The position numbers and the translations under genes were made by a program. From Haliotis asinina (taxonomy: Eukaryota; Mollusca; Gastropoda; Lepetellida; Haliotidae): a stretch of 64,000 nt of DNA. Below the pieces are notes generated by a model. It was not told the DNA's origin. It searched no databases and saw only the letters and a list, made by a program, of their open reading frames with translations. The stretch is taken from assembly GCF_037392515.1 (NCBI RefSeq), contig NC_090292.1:43885747-43949746 (forward strand). Reading direction: 5' to 3'. Shown one piece after another: positions 10,601 through 21,455 of the stretch; positions within the stretch are counted from its first letter, which is position 1, and each line of letters begins with the position of its first letter.

Positions 10601-11094
10601 CATGGCGTCTCCTTCATGACATTATCCCAACTAATTATACACTTTATTGCAGACGTCATTCTTTAATTAAAACATGTACTTTTTGTAACGAAACTGAGTC
10701 TGTTGAGCACTTATTCTTTAATTGTAACATGGTTTCTTCTCTTTGGAGTATTGTCAGTAAATGGGTTTTGGATCTATCGTTTGGCTTAATTGATTTAAAT
10801 GCTAGTAAGATTCGATTTAATCAGTTGTTTTTTTGTCATTGTAATTATCGGAAATGTGTCATTGTATACCTGGTGTGTTTGGCTAAACATCAGATTTGGC
10901 GTGATAGGTGTAATTTCAAAAATGGTAGGAAAGGGGTGACTAAGGAAAGTATGGTTGCCCGGTTTTTGGAAAGATTACGTTTTCGAATTGTTGTAGACAA
11001 AGCCCGTTTACCTGACACTTTATTTGATAAGTACTGGGTGCAATGTAAATTGTTTTGCACCACTAATAATAACAAGGTGGAATTTACTTTTTAA
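7648..11094 (+). CDS. LINE-A ORF2: endonuclease-reverse transcriptase (copy 2)
   Basis: 1148 residues with all endonuclease, RT (YADD) and C-terminal CCHC motifs seen in copy 1. It differs from copy 1 by Asn to Lys near residue 174, Asp to Glu in the GMDNNKAPG motif (residue 454) and Glu to Lys near residue 1070. None touches a catalytic residue. The lack of stops or frameshifts suggests a recent and possibly active copy. Confidence 0.95.
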   Translation: MCSIASINCAGIRGGTRRRVLCEEWKRMNVDILFLQECHVACVKEGETVERLFECKAFWSFGTGNARGVGILLSGKLNYKIVHFYYDFDGRLFVLDIDIGSHCYRFINIYAPNHYSDRRDFLLSLENHFVTRRHVVLGGDFNFVLSTTLDKVGGNPNCGTGGATILKRFLNSYKLTDPFRALHKNKVKTTWRGGNVSCRLDRFYISAPLLPVVKSCDVQPCSISDHDYCVLELEVVDCISVGPGYWKFNNSLLKDKSFILEFQKFWESLHVQADLSLSDWDSLKAQIKTFVLAYGRKVAANKRGILQQLQRRYRDLIAAEGQRPGEYAEQLKAIKSQLYDFHYDRVQGSAIRSRVQVLENNEKPSKQFLQTEFQRSGDKTIHILENGSETYDKNDTIRNYCREFYQNLYTPEEIDDFYCSEFLEDLPFLDRASADSIEGAVTKEEILLALRGMENNKAPGLDGLSKEFYLKFWPLLQDVLLHIYNLSIQLGTLSDSQKLGCISLLCKDPKAPQLLRNWRPISLLNVDYKILSRVVQNRLSSVIAEIVHPDQTCSIRGRSIADNIHLLRNVVDYVEQKGDSVAFVCLDQEKAFDRVNHDFMFRALHQYGFGPEFINLVSLLYYNVSSTVLVNGFFSDKFPVRRGVRQGCSLSPLLYVLVFEPFAIKVRSDKLIKGIKIPGVNEEAKISAYADDGTGICANEMSVRRLLQVSEWYGRGTGARLNMAKTKAISFGKWRSSADHPFGISWPDSCKILGVVFGSNVTPDDNWNKILTKFHGVLNFNFKDRFLSIYGKSTICNVMAMSKLWYVAAVLHMPKHFVDIFTRVAFDFFWESHHFEPLARSILYNDKEFGGVNFPHIPTRLHALRLYHLHKIINNSQCKYACFALYWIGFSLKEINSDFASNLLPHSDYIPPYYKKILESYRYFKSLYPNYNWFQPVKSGVFYQMLITHTCTEPVIFKHFPDVLFKPAFLLLCDSFLDPVLKNFSWRLLHDIIPTNYTLYCRRHSLIKTCTFCNETESVEHLFFNCNMVSSLWSIVSKWVLDLSFGLIDLNASKIRFNQLFFCHCNYRKCVIVYLVCLAKHQIWRDRCNFKNGRKGVTKESMVARFLERLRFRIVVDKARLPDTLFDKYWVQCKLFCTTNNNKVEFTF

Positions 11095-11450
11095 TATGTA
11101 AATGCTTGATATACTATGTTTCTCAATGTCCATTTAATTCTACATCTATATAACATGTATATGTAAATATAAATTATAAGTACTTTCCACCTTTAGTTTT
11201 GTATATGTCCCTCAGTTGAAATAGTCTGCCATCCCATGTACAAAGTTTTATTTTATGGTATGACTATTAGGACCCAGACACCTTTTCTTTTAATCATCAT
11301 CTCTGTATACCATCAACATTTTCATTTAATGTATACTGCTGTATAGACTCATGTCCATTCCTATCCTCAAGGTGTCTGGGGAGTATTGTTCTTAGGCCCA
11401 TTTAATGTAAATAAACTTTATTAAAAACAAAAAAAAAAAAAAAAAAAAAA

Positions 11451-11582
11451 CAAGGCTGTGGGCCCGGGGCGAGACCTTTCCATTGCACCTCGGTTTGGTT
11501 GACCCCTGCGATCGTCCCAAATGTGGACGACTCGGGTGCGCAATTTATAAGTGTGGGGGACTGCGTTCGCGCTCTCCCCTTG
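11451..11582 (+). pseudogene. U1 snRNA 3' fragment after LINE-A copy 2
   Basis: U1 nt 34-165 joined directly to the poly(A) of LINE-A copy 2. It is the downstream half of the gene begun at 6100. Confidence 0.9.
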
Positions 11583-12052
11583 AAAATCAACCCCAAAAAT
11601 AGATATTTTCAGTTGACACTTCCCCCACTTCCAAATCACTTGAAGATGATTGTTTTCCCGTGTGTGTATGTGCAAACTATGTGTTTTTAATGCGCATGTG
11701 TTAATCTGTTTGCTGTGGCAAAAGTATATGTTTAAAGCAAGTCTGAGTTTGATGTATTTCAGATGGGATCGCTTTGTCAGCCAGTTGTTGTGTTTGGACT
11801 GTCAAGTTGTCTCCCCTGCGTCCCGGATCAGAGATGCACGTGCATGCAGTCTAAATGGAAATAAATCCGTCTGTGTGTGTTTTTATCTATCAGTAATTTT
11901 TTCACAAAGTGAAGGTACTAATGGACTGTTCTGTACAATAAACTGTACGAACAATTAACCTGCCATGAAATATATGTGAAGCGTTGATGATGTGACACCT
12001 GAATAGGGCAACGCCAGGGTGATGTAAGTGAAAACTGGAACCTGTCCCAAGC

Positions 12053-12217
12053 ATACTTACCTGGCACAGGCTTTACAGTGATCCGCAAGGCTGTGGGCCC
12101 GGGGCGAGACCTTTCCATTGCACCTCGGTTTGGTTGACCCCTGCGATCGTCCCAAATGTGGACGACTCGGGTGCGCAATTTATAAGTGTGGGGGACTGCG
12201 TTCGCGCTCTCCCCTTG
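12053..12217 (+). ncRNA. U1 spliceosomal snRNA, complete (reference copy)
   Basis: About 165 nt against 164 for human U1. The 5' end ATACTTACCTGG carries the 5'-splice-site-pairing ACTTACCTG. Stem-loop I (about nt 17-47) has the GATCCGCAAGG loop where U1-70K binds in known U1. Stem-loop II keeps TTGCAC, the core of the U1A site. The stem-loop III stem TCGTCC/GGACGA keeps the CAAATGT loop but differs from human by compensated pairs, a sign of selection on structure. The Sm region reads AATTTATAAG, unlike the human AATTTGTGG. The terminal hairpin has CTGCGTTCGCG. The 3' end is certain to 1-2 nt only. Neighbouring copies repeat every 635 bp. Confidence 0.95.
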
Positions 12218-12229
12218 AAAATCAACCCC

Positions 12230-12238
12230 AAAAATAGA
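12230..12238 (+). promoter_or_regulatory. U1 3'-box-like element
   Basis: AAAAATAGA begins 13 nt past the U1 end and fits the AAARNNAGA half of the vertebrate snRNA 3' box, which directs snRNA 3' end formation by Integrator. It is present after every U1 copy in the array; one instance is given. Confidence 0.5.
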
Positions 12239-12627
12239 TATTTTCAGTTGACACTTCCCCCACTTCCAAATCACTTGAAGATGATTGTTTTCCCGTGTGT
12301 GTATGTGCAAACTATGTGTTTTTAATGCGCATGTGTTAATCTGTTTGCTGTGGCAAAAGTATATGTTTAAAGCAAGTCTGAGTTTGATGTATTTCAGATG
12401 GGATCGCTTTGTCAGCCAGTTGTTGTGTTTGGACTGTCAAGTTGTCTCCCCTGCGTCCCGGATCAGAGATGCACGTGCATGCAGTCTAAATGGAAATAAA
12501 TCCGTCTGTGTGTGTTTTTATCTATCAGTAATTTTTTCACAAAGTGAAGGTACTAATGGACTGTTCTGTACAATAAACTGTACGAACAATTAACCTGCCA
12601 TGAAATATATGTGAAGCGTTGATGATG

Positions 12628-12647
12628 TGACACCTGAATAGGGCAAC
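12628..12647 (+). promoter_or_regulatory. U1 proximal sequence element (PSE) candidate
   Basis: A stretch 60-41 nt upstream of the U1 gene at 12688 (TGACACCTGAATAGGGC) lies where the SNAPc-binding PSE sits in animal U1 genes and loosely resembles it. It is identical in all spacers of the array, so conservation cannot be separated from homogenisation. One instance is given. Confidence 0.35.
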
Positions 12648-12687
12648 GCCAGGGTGATGTAAGTGAAAACTGGAACCTGTCCCAAGC

Positions 12688-12852
12688 ATACTTACCTGGC
12701 ACAGGCTTTACAGTGATCCGCAAGGCTGTGGGCCCGGGGCGAGACCTTTCCATTGCACCTCGGTTTGGTTGACCCCTGCGATCGTCCCAAATGTGGACGA
12801 CTCGGGTGCGCAATTTATAAGTGTGGGGGACTGCGTTCGCGCTCTCCCCTTG
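12688..12852 (+). ncRNA. U1 snRNA, complete
   Basis: Same sequence as the copy at 12053. Confidence 0.94.
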
Positions 12853-13322
12853 AAAATCAACCCCAAAAATAGATATTTTCAGTTGACACTTCCCCCACTT
12901 CCAAATCACTTGAAGATGATTGTTTTCCCGTGTGTGTATGTGCAAACTATGTGTTTTTAATGCGCATGTGTTAATCTGTTTGCTGTGGCAAAAGTATATG
13001 TTTAAAGCAAGTCTGAGTTTGATGTATTTCAGATGGGATCGCTTTGTCAGCCAGTTGTTGTGTTTGGACTGTCAAGTTGTCTCCCCTGCGTCCCGGATCA
13101 GAGATGCACGTGCATGCAGTCTAAATGGAAATAAATCCGTCTGTGTGTGTTTTTATCTATCAGTAATTTTTTCACAAAGTGAAGGTACTAATGGACTGTT
13201 CTGTACAATAAACTGTACGAACAATTAACCTGCCATGAAATATATGTGAAGCGTTGATGATGTGACACCTGAATAGGGCAACGCCAGGGTGATGTAAGTG
13301 AAAACTGGAACCTGTCCCAAGC

Positions 13323-13487
13323 ATACTTACCTGGCACAGGCTTTACAGTGATCCGCAAGGCTGTGGGCCCGGGGCGAGACCTTTCCATTGCACCTCGGTT
13401 TGGTTGACCCCTGCGATCGTCCCAAATGTGGACGACTCGGGTGCGCAATTTATAAGTGTGGGGGACTGCGTTCGCGCTCTCCCCTTG
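13323..13487 (+). ncRNA. U1 snRNA, complete
   Basis: Same sequence as the copy at 12053. Confidence 0.94.
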
Positions 13488-13957
13488 AAAATCAACCCCA
13501 AAAATAGATATTTTCAGTTGACACTTCCCCCACTTCCAAATCACTTGAAGATGATTGTTTTCCCGTGTGTGTATGTGCAAACTATGTGTTTTTAATGCGC
13601 ATGTGTTAATCTGTTTGCTGTGGCAAAAGTATATGTTTAAAGCAAGTCTGAGTTTGATGTATTTCAGATGGGATCGCTTTGTCAGCCAGTTGTTGTGTTT
13701 GGACTGTCAAGTTGTCTCCCCTGCGTCCCGGATCAGAGATGCACGTGCATGCAGTCTAAATGGAAATAAATCCGTCTGTGTGTGTTTTTATCTATCAGTA
13801 ATTTTTTCACAAAGTGAAGGTACTAATGGACTGTTCTGTACAATAAACTGTACGAACAATTAACCTGCCATGAAATATATGTGAAGCGTTGATGATGTGA
13901 CACCTGAATAGGGCAACGCCAGGGTGATGTAAGTGAAAACTGGAACCTGTCCCAAGC

Positions 13958-14122
13958 ATACTTACCTGGCACAGGCTTTACAGTGATCCGCAAGGCTGTG
14001 GGCCCGGGGCGAGACCTTTCCATTGCACCTCGGTTTGGTTGACCCCTGCGATCGTCCCAAATGTGGACGACTCGGGTGCGCAATTTATAAGTGTGGGGGA
14101 CTGCGTTCGCGCTCTCCCCTTG
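13958..14122 (+). ncRNA. U1 snRNA, complete, Tc1 in its downstream spacer
   Basis: The gene is intact. The Tc1 element begins 97 nt past its end, beyond the 3'-box-like element, so U1 expression is probably not affected directly. Confidence 0.94.
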
Positions 14123-14219
14123 AAAATCAACCCCAAAAATAGATATTTTCAGTTGACACTTCCCCCACTTCCAAATCACTTGAAGATGATTGTTTTCCCG
14201 TGTGTGTATGTGCAAACTA

Positions 14220-15835
14220 TACACCTGGAAATTAATCAAGCAACACCCCAATTTTTTCTATTGGAGCAACTTTGAAGTGTTCTGACAATCAAAATATGCC
14301 GGGTTGATATAGTTTGACACTTTTTTATTCAACAGACGATCTCTGACAAACAACTTAAAGGGAAAAAGTATCAAGACTTTGCTTTATTGCAACGAAATCC
14401 AAATTCTTAAAACTGTCTTAAATTCATGAAAAAATGGACACAATTTACTATTCATCCACAGACGTTGTTGTCAGGTGTATTAACACAAATGTCACATGGA
14501 AAGAAAGAACAGTCATCTGAGAGTCTGCACACCGACTTTCATCAATATCTAGTGTGTCCTCCCTGCGCACGCACCACCGATTCCAGACGCCTCCTCATTC
14601 CTTGGATGAGTCTCCGGATCTGATTCTGGGGGATCCTGTTCCACTCCTCATGCAGGGCAGCCGTCAATTCGTTGAGATTATGGACTGGTGGGTCTCTCTG
14701 CCTCACACGACGGCCAATAAAGTCCCACAAATGTTCAATGGGGTTGAGGTCAGGGCTCATGGCAGGCCATGGAATTCTGTCAATTGCATTTTGCCGCAAA
14801 AAATCATTTACAGCATGCGCCCTGTGAGGTCTAGCATTGTCGTCCATAAATATGGGTCTCGTTGCCAGAGGATGGTTCTCAAAATGAGGTACCACAGCCC
14901 TGTCAAGAACCTCCTGTTGGTAACGAACACCGTTAAGGTTACCACGGATGGTAATGATATCCAACTTGCAGTTCATGGAAATGCACCCCCATACCATAAC
15001 GGAACCTCCCCCAAAGGCCACAGTCTCCTGGATGTTCCGTGGAGCCATTGCTGTGTTCCTCTGCCTCCAGACCCGAGTACGACCGTCCACCATGTGCAGC
15101 AAGAACCGGCTCTCATCTGAGAAATGGACCTTCCTCCAAGAGGCAATGTTCCAGTGCAAACGGTCATTACACCAGGCCAGTCGGGCTGCCTTATGGGCTG
15201 GAGACAGTCTGGGTCGCTTGATTGGCCTCCTTGCCCGGTATCCTGCAGCTTTCAGACGATTCCGAACAGTCCTGTTCGAGATGGGTCTCCCTGGAAGCCA
15301 CTCCTGTCTCAACCGAGAGCTCGAGTCGAAGGACCTGCGCCGTACAAGTCTCAGTAAAGCTCTGTCCTCCCGGACTGTGGTCTTCCTGGGTCTTCCTGGT
15401 CTAGGCAGGTCTTTAACTTCATTAGTGGCCCGGTATTTTTTCAAAAGTTTTGAAATTATGGAATGATGTCGTCCGATTTGAGTCCCGATTTGTCTTAGAG
15501 ACATACCAGCATTCCTCATGCCGATTATTTGCCAACGAGTGGCCTCTGATAATTTCCTACGTGCCATGACATTGAAATGAATGAAAAACCGAATGCAATC
15601 GACAACCTGCGCTTGTAAACACCCCAGGGAAAAAGTGCATTTTTCGAAAGTTGAGGTTAAAGCAATGCACGTGCGCTGTGCAAGCTTCACGCGCGTCATA
15701 TCAACCCATGAAAAGCTCATGCTGTATGTCAATACATCAAAATTGAATAATCAATCATCAAAATTACATCGTTAAACTTTGTTAAGTTTTTATGTGTCTT
15801 TGAATTTGGTGTTGCTTAATTAATTTCCATATGTA
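14220..15835 (-). mobile_element. Tc1-like DNA transposon, complete
   Basis: A 1616-bp element flanked by TA duplications (14218-14219 and 15836-15837), with the uninterrupted spacer of other units giving the empty site. Terminal inverted repeats of about 28 bp match at ~25 positions: TACACCTGGAAATTAAT on the left and TACATATGGAAATTAAT read inward from the right. One intact transposase gene lies on the minus strand. Because only one of the units carries it, it arrived after the last spread of this array or has not been copied by exchange. Confidence 0.95.
14542..15567 (-). CDS. Tc1-family transposase (DD34E)
   Basis: 341 residues from the ATG at 15567 (MARRKLSEATRW). The frame opens 55 codons further upstream, but that stretch is not transposase-like. 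The N-terminal ~110 residues form two helix-turn-helix units (paired-type DNA binding) ending in the GRPRK AT-hook-like linker. The DDE catalytic domain shows the first Asp in FSDESRF, the second in DDNARPH and the Glu in NPIEHLW. Thirty-four residues separate the last two, which defines DD34E Tc1. Usual family length is ~340. It has no stops, so it may encode an active enzyme that cuts and pastes at TA sites. Confidence 0.95.
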   Translation of the reverse strand: MARRKLSEATRWQIIGMRNAGMSLRQIGTQIGRHHSIISKLLKKYRATNEVKDLPRPGRPRKTTVREDRALLRLVRRRSFDSSSRLRQEWLPGRPISNRTVRNRLKAAGYRARRPIKRPRLSPAHKAARLAWCNDRLHWNIASWRKVHFSDESRFLLHMVDGRTRVWRQRNTAMAPRNIQETVAFGGGSVMVWGCISMNCKLDIITIRGNLNGVRYQQEVLDRAVVPHFENHPLATRPIFMDDNARPHRAHAVNDFLRQNAIDRIPWPAMSPDLNPIEHLWDFIGRRVRQRDPPVHNLNELTAALHEEWNRIPQNQIRRLIQGMRRRLESVVRAQGGHTRY

Positions 15836-16210
15836 TATGTGTTTTTAATGCGCATGTGTTAATCTGTTTGCTGTGGCAAAAGTATATGTTTAAAGCAAGT
15901 CTGAGTTTGATGTATTTCAGATGGGATCGCTTTGTCAGCCAGTTGTTGTGTTTGGACTGTCAAGTTGTCTCCCCTGCGTCCCGGATCAGAGATGCACGTG
16001 CATGCAGTCTAAATGGAAATAAATCCGTCTGTGTGTGTTTTTATCTATCAGTAATTTTTTCACAAAGTGAAGGTACTAATGGACTGTTCTGTACAATAAA
16101 CTGTACGAACAATTAACCTGCCATGAAATATATGTGAAGCGTTGATGATGTGACACCTGAATAGGGCAACGCCAGGGTGATGTAAGTGAAAACTGGAACC
16201 TGTCCCAAGC

Positions 16211-16375
16211 ATACTTACCTGGCACAGGCTTTACAGTGATCCGCAAGGCTGTGGGCCCGGGGCGAGACCTTTCCATTGCACCTCGGTTTGGTTGACCCCT
16301 GCGATCGTCCCAAATGTGGACGACTCGGGTGCGCAATTTATAAGTGTGGGGGACTGCGTTCGCGCTCTCCCCTTG
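16211..16375 (+). ncRNA. U1 snRNA, complete
   Basis: First gene after the Tc1-bearing spacer, same sequence as the copy at 12053. The spacer that follows has an A to T change near 16532 that is shared with the spacer after 17481. Confidence 0.94.
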
Positions 16376-16845
16376 AAAATCAACCCCAAAAATAGATATT
16401 TTCAGTTGACACTTCCCCCACTTCCAAATCACTTGAAGATGATTGTTTTCCCGTGTGTGTATGTGCAAACTATGTGTTTTTAATGCGCATGTGTTAATCT
16501 GTTTGCTGTGGCAAAAGTATATGTTTAAAGCATGTCTGAGTTTGATGTATTTCAGATGGGATCGCTTTGTCAGCCAGTTGTTGTGTTTGGACTGTCAAGT
16601 TGTCTCCCCTGCGTCCCGGATCAGAGATGCACGTGCATGCAGTCTAAATGGAAATAAATCCGTCTGTGTGTGTTTTTATCTATCAGTAATTTTTTCACAA
16701 AGTGAAGGTACTAATGGACTGTTCTGTACAATAAACTGTACGAACAATTAACCTGCCATGAAATATATGTGAAGCGTTGATGATGTGACACCTGAATAGG
16801 GCAACGCCAGGGTGATGTAAGTGAAAACTGGAACCTGTCCCAAGC

Positions 16846-17010
16846 ATACTTACCTGGCACAGGCTTTACAGTGATCCGCAAGGCTGTGGGCCCGGGGCGA
16901 GACCTTTCCATTGCACCTCGGTTTGGTTGACCCCTGCGATCGTCCCAAATGTGGACGACTCGGGTGCGCAATTTATAAGTGTGGGGGACTGCGTTCGCGC
17001 TCTCCCCTTG
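16846..17010 (+). ncRNA. U1 snRNA, complete
   Basis: Same sequence as the copy at 12053. Confidence 0.94.
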
Positions 17011-17480
17011 AAAATCAACCCCAAAAATAGATATTTTCAGTTGACACTTCCCCCACTTCCAAATCACTTGAAGATGATTGTTTTCCCGTGTGTGTATGTG
17101 CAAACTATGTGTTTTTAATGCGCATGTGTTAATCTGTTTGCTGTGGCAAAAGTATATGTTTAAAGCAAGTCTGAGTTTGATGTATTTCAGATGGGATCGC
17201 TTTGTCAGCCAGTTGTTGTGTTTGGACTGTCAAGTTGTCTCCCCTGCGTCCCGGATCAGAGATGCACGTGCATGCAGTCTAAATGGAAATAAATCCGTCT
17301 GTGTGTGTTTTTATCTATCAGTAATTTTTTCACAAAGTGAAGGTACTAATGGACTGTTCTGTACAATAAACTGTACGAACAATTAACCTGCCATGAAATA
17401 TATGTGAAGCGTTGATGATGTGACACCTGAATAGGGCAACGCCAGGGTGATGTAAGTGAAAACTGGAACCTGTCCCAAGC

Positions 17481-17645
17481 ATACTTACCTGGCACAGGCT
17501 TTACAGTGATCCGCAAGGCTGTGGGCCCGGGGCGAGACCTTTCCATTGCACCTCGGTTTGGTTGACCCCTGCGATCGTCCCAAATGTGGACGACTCGGGT
17601 GCGCAATTTATAAGTGTGGGGGACTGCGTTCGCGCTCTCCCCTTG
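17481..17645 (+). ncRNA. U1 snRNA, complete
   Basis: The gene matches the reference copy. Its downstream spacer carries the same A to T change (near 17802) as the spacer two units earlier. Confidence 0.94.
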
Positions 17646-18115
17646 AAAATCAACCCCAAAAATAGATATTTTCAGTTGACACTTCCCCCACTTCCAAATC
17701 ACTTGAAGATGATTGTTTTCCCGTGTGTGTATGTGCAAACTATGTGTTTTTAATGCGCATGTGTTAATCTGTTTGCTGTGGCAAAAGTATATGTTTAAAG
17801 CATGTCTGAGTTTGATGTATTTCAGATGGGATCGCTTTGTCAGCCAGTTGTTGTGTTTGGACTGTCAAGTTGTCTCCCCTGCGTCCCGGATCAGAGATGC
17901 ACGTGCATGCAGTCTAAATGGAAATAAATCCGTCTGTGTGTGTTTTTATCTATCAGTAATTTTTTCACAAAGTGAAGGTACTAATGGACTGTTCTGTACA
18001 ATAAACTGTACGAACAATTAACCTGCCATGAAATATATGTGAAGCGTTGATGATGTGACACCTGAATAGGGCAACGCCAGGGTGATGTAAGTGAAAACTG
18101 GAACCTGTCCCAAGC

Positions 18116-18280
18116 ATACTTACCTGGCACAGGCTTTACAGTGATCCGCAAGGCTGTGGGCCCGGGGCGAGACCTTTCCATTGCACCTCGGTTTGGTTGA
18201 CCCCTGCGATCGTCCCAAATGTGGACGACTCGGGTGCGCAATTTATAAGTGTGGGGGACTGCGTTCGCGCTCTCCCCTTG
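18116..18280 (+). ncRNA. U1 snRNA, complete
   Basis: The gene matches the reference copy. A private T to A change lies in the downstream spacer near 18382. Confidence 0.94.
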
Positions 18281-18750
18281 AAAATCAACCCCAAAAATAG
18301 ATATTTTCAGTTGACACTTCCCCCACTTCCAAATCACTTGAAGATGATTGTTTTCCCGTGTGTGTATGTGCAAACTATGTGATTTTAATGCGCATGTGTT
18401 AATCTGTTTGCTGTGGCAAAAGTATATGTTTAAAGCAAGTCTGAGTTTGATGTATTTCAGATGGGATCGCTTTGTCAGCCAGTTGTTGTGTTTGGACTGT
18501 CAAGTTGTCTCCCCTGCGTCCCGGATCAGAGATGCACGTGCATGCAGTCTAAATGGAAATAAATCCGTCTGTGTGTGTTTTTATCTATCAGTAATTTTTT
18601 CACAAAGTGAAGGTACTAATGGACTGTTCTGTACAATAAACTGTACGAACAATTAACCTGCCATGAAATATATGTGAAGCGTTGATGATGTGACACCTGA
18701 ATAGGGCAACGCCAGGGTGATGTAAGTGAAAACTGGAACCTGTCCCAAGC

Positions 18751-18915
18751 ATACTTACCTGGCACAGGCTTTACAGTGATCCGCAAGGCTGTGGGCCCGG
18801 GGCGAGACCTTTCCATTGCACCTCGGTTTGGATGACCCCTGCGATCGTCCCAAATGTGGACGACTCGGGTGCGCAATTTATAAGTGTGGGGGACTGCGTT
18901 CGCGCTCTCCCCTTG
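18751..18915 (+). ncRNA. U1 snRNA variant T82A
   Basis: GGATGACCCC replaces GGTTGACCCC at 18832, in the 3' part of the stem-loop II region. The same variant occurs five units away in the copy at 21926. Confidence 0.92.
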
Positions 18916-19385
18916 AAAATCAACCCCAAAAATAGATATTTTCAGTTGACACTTCCCCCACTTCCAAATCACTTGAAGATGATTGTTTTCCCGTGTGTGT
19001 ATGTGCAAACTATGTGTTTTTAATGCGCATGTGTTAATCTGTTTGCTGTGGCAAAAGTATATGTTTAAAGCAAGTCTGAGTTTGATGTATTTCAGATGGG
19101 ATCGCTTTGTCAGCCAGTTGTTGTGTTTGGACTGTCAAGTTGTCTCCCCTGCGTCCCGGATCAGAGATGCACGTGCATGCAGTCTAAATGGAAATAAATC
19201 CGTCTGTGTGTGTTTTTATCTATCAGTAATTTTTTCACAAAGTGAAGGTACTAATGGACTGTTCTGTACAATAAACTGTACGAACAATTAACCTGCCATG
19301 AAATATATGTGAAGCGTTGATGATGTGACACCTGAATAGGGCAACGCCAGGGTGATGTAAGTGAAAACTGGAACCTGTCCCAAGC

Positions 19386-19550
19386 ATACTTACCTGGCAC
19401 AGGCTTTACAGTGATCCGCAAGGCTGTGGGCCCGGGGCGAGACCTTTCCATTGCACCTCGTTTTGGTTGACCCCTGCGATCGTCCCAAATGTGGACGACT
19501 CGGGTGCGCAATTTATAAGTGTGGGGGACTGCGTTCGCGCTCTCCCCTTG
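19386..19550 (+). ncRNA. U1 snRNA variant G76T
   Basis: CACCTCGTTT replaces CACCTCGGTT at 19461, next to the U1A-binding loop sequence. The spacer after it has a private A to G change near 19702. Confidence 0.92.
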
Positions 19551-20020
19551 AAAATCAACCCCAAAAATAGATATTTTCAGTTGACACTTCCCCCACTTCC
19601 AAATCACTTGAAGATGATTGTTTTCCCGTGTGTGTATGTGCAAACTATGTGTTTTTAATGCGCATGTGTTAATCTGTTTGCTGTGGCAAAAGTATATGTT
19701 TGAAGCAAGTCTGAGTTTGATGTATTTCAGATGGGATCGCTTTGTCAGCCAGTTGTTGTGTTTGGACTGTCAAGTTGTCTCCCCTGCGTCCCGGATCAGA
19801 GATGCACGTGCATGCAGTCTAAATGGAAATAAATCCGTCTGTGTGTGTTTTTATCTATCAGTAATTTTTTCACAAAGTGAAGGTACTAATGGACTGTTCT
19901 GTACAATAAACTGTACGAACAATTAACCTGCCATGAAATATATGTGAAGCGTTGATGATGTGACACCTGAATAGGGCAACGCCAGGGTGATGTAAGTGAA
20001 AACTGGAACCTGTCCCAAGC

Positions 20021-20185
20021 ATACTTACCTGGCACAGGCTTTACAGTGATCCGCAAGGCTGTGGGCCCGGGGCGAGACCTTTCCATTGCACCTCGGTTTG
20101 GTTGACCCCTGCGATCGTCCCAAATGTGGACGACTCGGGTGCGCAATTTATAAGTGTGGGGGACTGCGTTCGCGCTCTCCCCTTG
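20021..20185 (+). ncRNA. U1 snRNA, complete
   Basis: Same sequence as the copy at 12053. Confidence 0.94.
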
Positions 20186-20655
20186 AAAATCAACCCCAAA
20201 AATAGATATTTTCAGTTGACACTTCCCCCACTTCCAAATCACTTGAAGATGATTGTTTTCCCGTGTGTGTATGTGCAAACTATGTGTTTTTAATGCGCAT
20301 GTGTTAATCTGTTTGCTGTGGCAAAAGTATATGTTTAAAGCAAGTCTGAGTTTGATGTATTTCAGATGGGATCGCTTTGTCAGCCAGTTGTTGTGTTTGG
20401 ACTGTCAAGTTGTCTCCCCTGCGTCCCGGATCAGAGATGCACGTGCATGCAGTCTAAATGGAAATAAATCCGTCTGTGTGTGTTTTTATCTATCAGTAAT
20501 TTTTTCACAAAGTGAAGGTACTAATGGACTGTTCTGTACAATAAACTGTACGAACAATTAACCTGCCATGAAATATATGTGAAGCGTTGATGATGTGACA
20601 CCTGAATAGGGCAACGCCAGGGTGATGTAAGTGAAAACTGGAACCTGTCCCAAGC

Positions 20656-20820
20656 ATACTTACCTGGCACAGGCTTTACAGTGATCCGCAAGGCTGTGGG
20701 CCCGGGGCGAGACCTTTCCATTGCACCTCGGTTTGGTTGACCCCTGCGATCGTCCCAAATGTGGACGACTCGGGTGCGCAATTTATAAGTGTGGGGGACT
20801 GCGTTCGCGCTCTCCCCTTG
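20656..20820 (+). ncRNA. U1 snRNA, complete
   Basis: Same sequence as the copy at 12053. Confidence 0.94.
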
Positions 20821-21290
20821 AAAATCAACCCCAAAAATAGATATTTTCAGTTGACACTTCCCCCACTTCCAAATCACTTGAAGATGATTGTTTTCCCGTG
20901 TGTGTATGTGCAAACTATGTGTTTTTAATGCGCATGTGTTAATCTGTTTGCTGTGGCAAAAGTATATGTTTAAAGCAAGTCTGAGTTTGATGTATTTCAG
21001 ATGGGATCGCTTTGTCAGCCAGTTGTTGTGTTTGGACTGTCAAGTTGTCTCCCCTGCGTCCCGGATCAGAGATGCACGTGCATGCAGTCTAAATGGAAAT
21101 AAATCCGTCTGTGTGTGTTTTTATCTATCAGTAATTTTTTCACAAAGTGAAGGTACTAATGGACTGTTCTGTACAATAAACTGTACGAACAATTAACCTG
21201 CCATGAAATATATGTGAAGCGTTGATGATGTGACACCTGAATAGGGCAACGCCAGGGTGATGTAAGTGAAAACTGGAACCTGTCCCAAGC

Positions 21291-21455
21291 ATACTTACCT
21301 GGCACAGGCTTTACAGTGATCCGCAAGGCTGTGGGCCCGGGGCGAGACCTTTCCATTGCACCTCGGTTTGGTTGACCCCTGCGATCGTCCCAAATGTGGA
21401 CGACTCGGGTGCGCAATTTATAAGTGTGGGGGACTGCGTTCGCGCTCTCCCCTTG
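21291..21455 (+). ncRNA. U1 snRNA, complete
   Basis: Same sequence as the copy at 12053. Confidence 0.94.

Larger units (their letters stand above)
6123..11450 (+). mobile_element. LINE-A copy 2 in U1
   Basis: 5328 bp, the same length and 22-A tail as copy 1, with which it forms a 5953-bp head-to-tail repeat (LINE plus one U1 unit). Only a handful of substitutions separate them. Equal tail length and identical junctions suggest duplication of a LINE-bearing unit by unequal exchange, although two independent very recent insertions are not excluded. Confidence 0.93.
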
